Origin: Methylophilales bacterium UBA4017
Lineage (GTDB): Bacteria > Pseudomonadota > Gammaproteobacteria > Burkholderiales > Methylophilaceae
DNA length: 42,547 bases
Direction of reading: 5' to 3'
Assembly (NCBI GenBank): GCA_002384685.1
Contig: DGAZ01000036.1
Span: 1 to 42,547, forward strand
Shown here: positions 41,507 to 42,547 of the stretch, piece by piece
Layout: each line of letters starts with the position of its first letter
Numbering within the stretch: position 1 is the stretch's first letter
The notes under the pieces: generated by a model
Seen by the model: the letters and a program-made list of their open reading frames with translations, nothing else
What the model was told of the DNA's origin: nothing
The model's database searches: none
Translations under genes and position numbers: made by a program

Positions 41507-42547
41507 GAGACCGTACTAAAAACTTTTTGGAGCTGATTAATTATTATGGATTGTGAGAAATTTTTATCATAGATAGCTCTGGCTGAAACATTGCTAATTT
41601 GAATAGATTTAGGATTATTAACTAATCGCTGAACAGCATTTTTCAAAGCTTCGGGATTATTTGGATCAATAAAAATAATACCATTCTTTGCATTCCTTAT
41701 GTTTGTTGGGTAAGCCATACTTGATCGAGTAATAACGGTTTTTCCGCAAGCTAATGCTTGGTACACCTTGTTTGGAATGACGTTGCTAGCTTTTTTCGAA
41801 TCTCCAAAAATACCAAGAAGAATGTCTGCTTTATGAATTCTCTCTGGAAGTTTTAAATAATCGACTGTACCTTCAAAGAAAATATGGGGCGAGGCTTCCG
41901 CCAATTTTTTGCATATTAAAAGATCGGGGCCATTACCTAATAATGTCCATTTAATGTTACTTCGACTTGCCATTTTTTTTGCCGCATTGACAATTACTTG
42001 TGTCCCTTGAAGGGATATAAAGCTACCGTAGAATAATATCTCAATACTATTATTAGGCTTATGTATTGTTTTTTGTGGCATAAATATACTTTCCTCAGCA
42101 CCAACAAAAACCGTACGGACCTTATTTTTCTTCACTAACAAATCCTTAATAAATAATTCGGAATGTTTTGATGTATCCGAAATGATAATATCTGCTTTAT
42201 TAAATAAGTCAGATTCTCGTTGTTTGATTTTATTTGCATAGCTCTGACTAAAGACATTGCTCTTTTCATTAACCCTTTTATCCCAAGAACTTATTAAAGG
42301 GTCAATAATTAACTTAATATTATGTTTAATACACCATTTGTGCGCGCTTGCGATATCTCGTTGACGAAAACAGGGAACCCAAACGAAGTCTGTTTTTTTG
42401 ATATTTCTTAAAACTGCTTCTGCAAAACCAAACTCACTTATAAGGGGTATAAAATCAATTAATTGATAATTTAGCCTCTTTAGACTTTGTCTTATGATCC
42501 TATTGCGGGAGTAATTTTTATCAAATCTCCCCCACCAAAGTATGGAT
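41503..42547 (-). CDS. glycosyltransferase, GT4-like, 5' end cut by window edge
   Basis: The frame is open without a stop from 41503 to the window edge, so about 347 residues are visible and the start lies outside. A shorter reading from TTG 42141 is only an internal start. The N-terminal part contains FVWVPCFRQRDIASAHKW and LIIDPLISSWDKR, then ADIIISDTSKHSELF, the usual hinge region of a GT-B enzyme. The C-terminal half (EILFYGSFISLQGTQVIVNAAK, LLGNGPDLLICKKLAEASPHIFFEGTVDYLKL, KVYQALACGKTVITRSS) is a GT4 nucleotide-sugar-binding domain. It probably belongs to a surface-polysaccharide cluster beyond the window. Confidence 0.88.
   Translation of the reverse strand, partial: SILWWGRFDKNYSRNRIIRQSLKRLNYQLIDFIPLISEFGFAEAVLRNIKKTDFVWVPCFRQRDIASAHKWCIKHNIKLIIDPLISSWDKRVNEKSNVFSQSYANKIKQRESDLFNKADIIISDTSKHSELFIKDLLVKKNKVRTVFVGAEESIFMPQKTIHKPNNSIEILFYGSFISLQGTQVIVNAAKKMASRSNIKWTLLGNGPDLLICKKLAEASPHIFFEGTVDYLKLPERIHKADILLGIFGDSKKASNVIPNKVYQALACGKTVITRSSMAYPTNIRNAKNGIIFIDPNNPEALKNAVQRLVNNPKSIQISNVSARAIYDKNFSQSIIINQLQKVFSTVS

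Noticed and set aside
1..42547. CRISPR arrays, insertion sequences, prophage or toxin-antitoxin genes
   Set aside because: I found no regularly spaced repeats, transposase, phage structural genes or paired small toxin-antitoxin frames when reading the window.

Overview
The window is a gene-dense, AT-rich stretch of a proteobacterial chromosome, about 42.5 kb. It holds roughly 45 protein genes, two tRNAs, 6S RNA and two riboswitches. Gene content and order (rsmB-DUF4390-ntrY-ntrX, kdsD-lptC-lptA-lptB-hpf-EIIA-HPr-EI, metK / SAH riboswitch / ahcY-metF, dapF-xerC, zapA-6S RNA) are those of betaproteobacteria. The low G+C, very short intergenic gaps, overlapping genes and missing members of conserved clusters point to a streamlined freshwater or marine lineage. 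A methylotroph of the Methylophilaceae (Ca. Methylopumilus / OM43 type) is my best guess. This is inference from gene content; no search was run.

Layout. 1-3.7 kb: the 3' part of tRNA-His, a MoeB/ThiF E1-like enzyme and valS. 3.7-6.1 kb (minus): TusA-like protein, rhodanese and a ferritin-like protein, with a Fur-box-like sequence upstream of the ferritin gene; then a MAPEG protein and a ROK sugar kinase. 6.2-9.2 kb (minus): tRNA-Phe, a BtuM-like membrane protein and a BtuB-type TonB receptor behind a cobalamin riboswitch. 9.3-14.6 kb: yggX, phoU, rpiA, ilvA, a beta-propeller lipoprotein, an EVE protein and a DUF2237 protein. 14.6-17.1 kb (minus): 6S RNA, zapA, a ZapB-like coiled coil, xerC and dapF. 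17.2-20.8 kb: metK, SAH riboswitch, ahcY and metF, the activated-methyl cycle. 20.8-28 kb: smg, def, fmt, rsmB, DUF4390, ntrY and ntrX. 28-36.4 kb (minus): xthA, prlC, a transporter-less PTS (EI, HPr, EIIA-Man), hpf and the Lpt/KDO genes. 36.5-42.5 kb: a Kef-type antiporter, a ThiO-like oxidase, an ELM1-family protein and two glycosyltransferases, the last cut by the window edge.

The most interesting signal is a set of correlated losses in nitrogen and PTS signalling. NtrX keeps its receiver domain and its Fis-type DNA-binding domain, but the AAA+ sigma-54 activator domain between them has lost Walker A, Walker B and GAFTGA. rpoN (sigma-54) is missing from its usual place between lptB and hpf. 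ptsN and hprK, which usually follow hpf, are missing too. HPr has Asn at position 46, where the HPr-kinase target Ser normally lies, while the catalytic His15 is kept. Together these suggest a lineage that dropped sigma-54 and HPr(Ser) kinase control and turned NtrYX into a sigma-54-independent two-component system. A second global feature is that all seven convergent gene ends meet with between 4 nt of overlap and 2 nt of spacing. Four protein pairs share a single tetranucleotide holding both stop codons. I saw no convincing intrinsic terminator anywhere. No CRISPR array, insertion sequence, prophage or integrase was seen.
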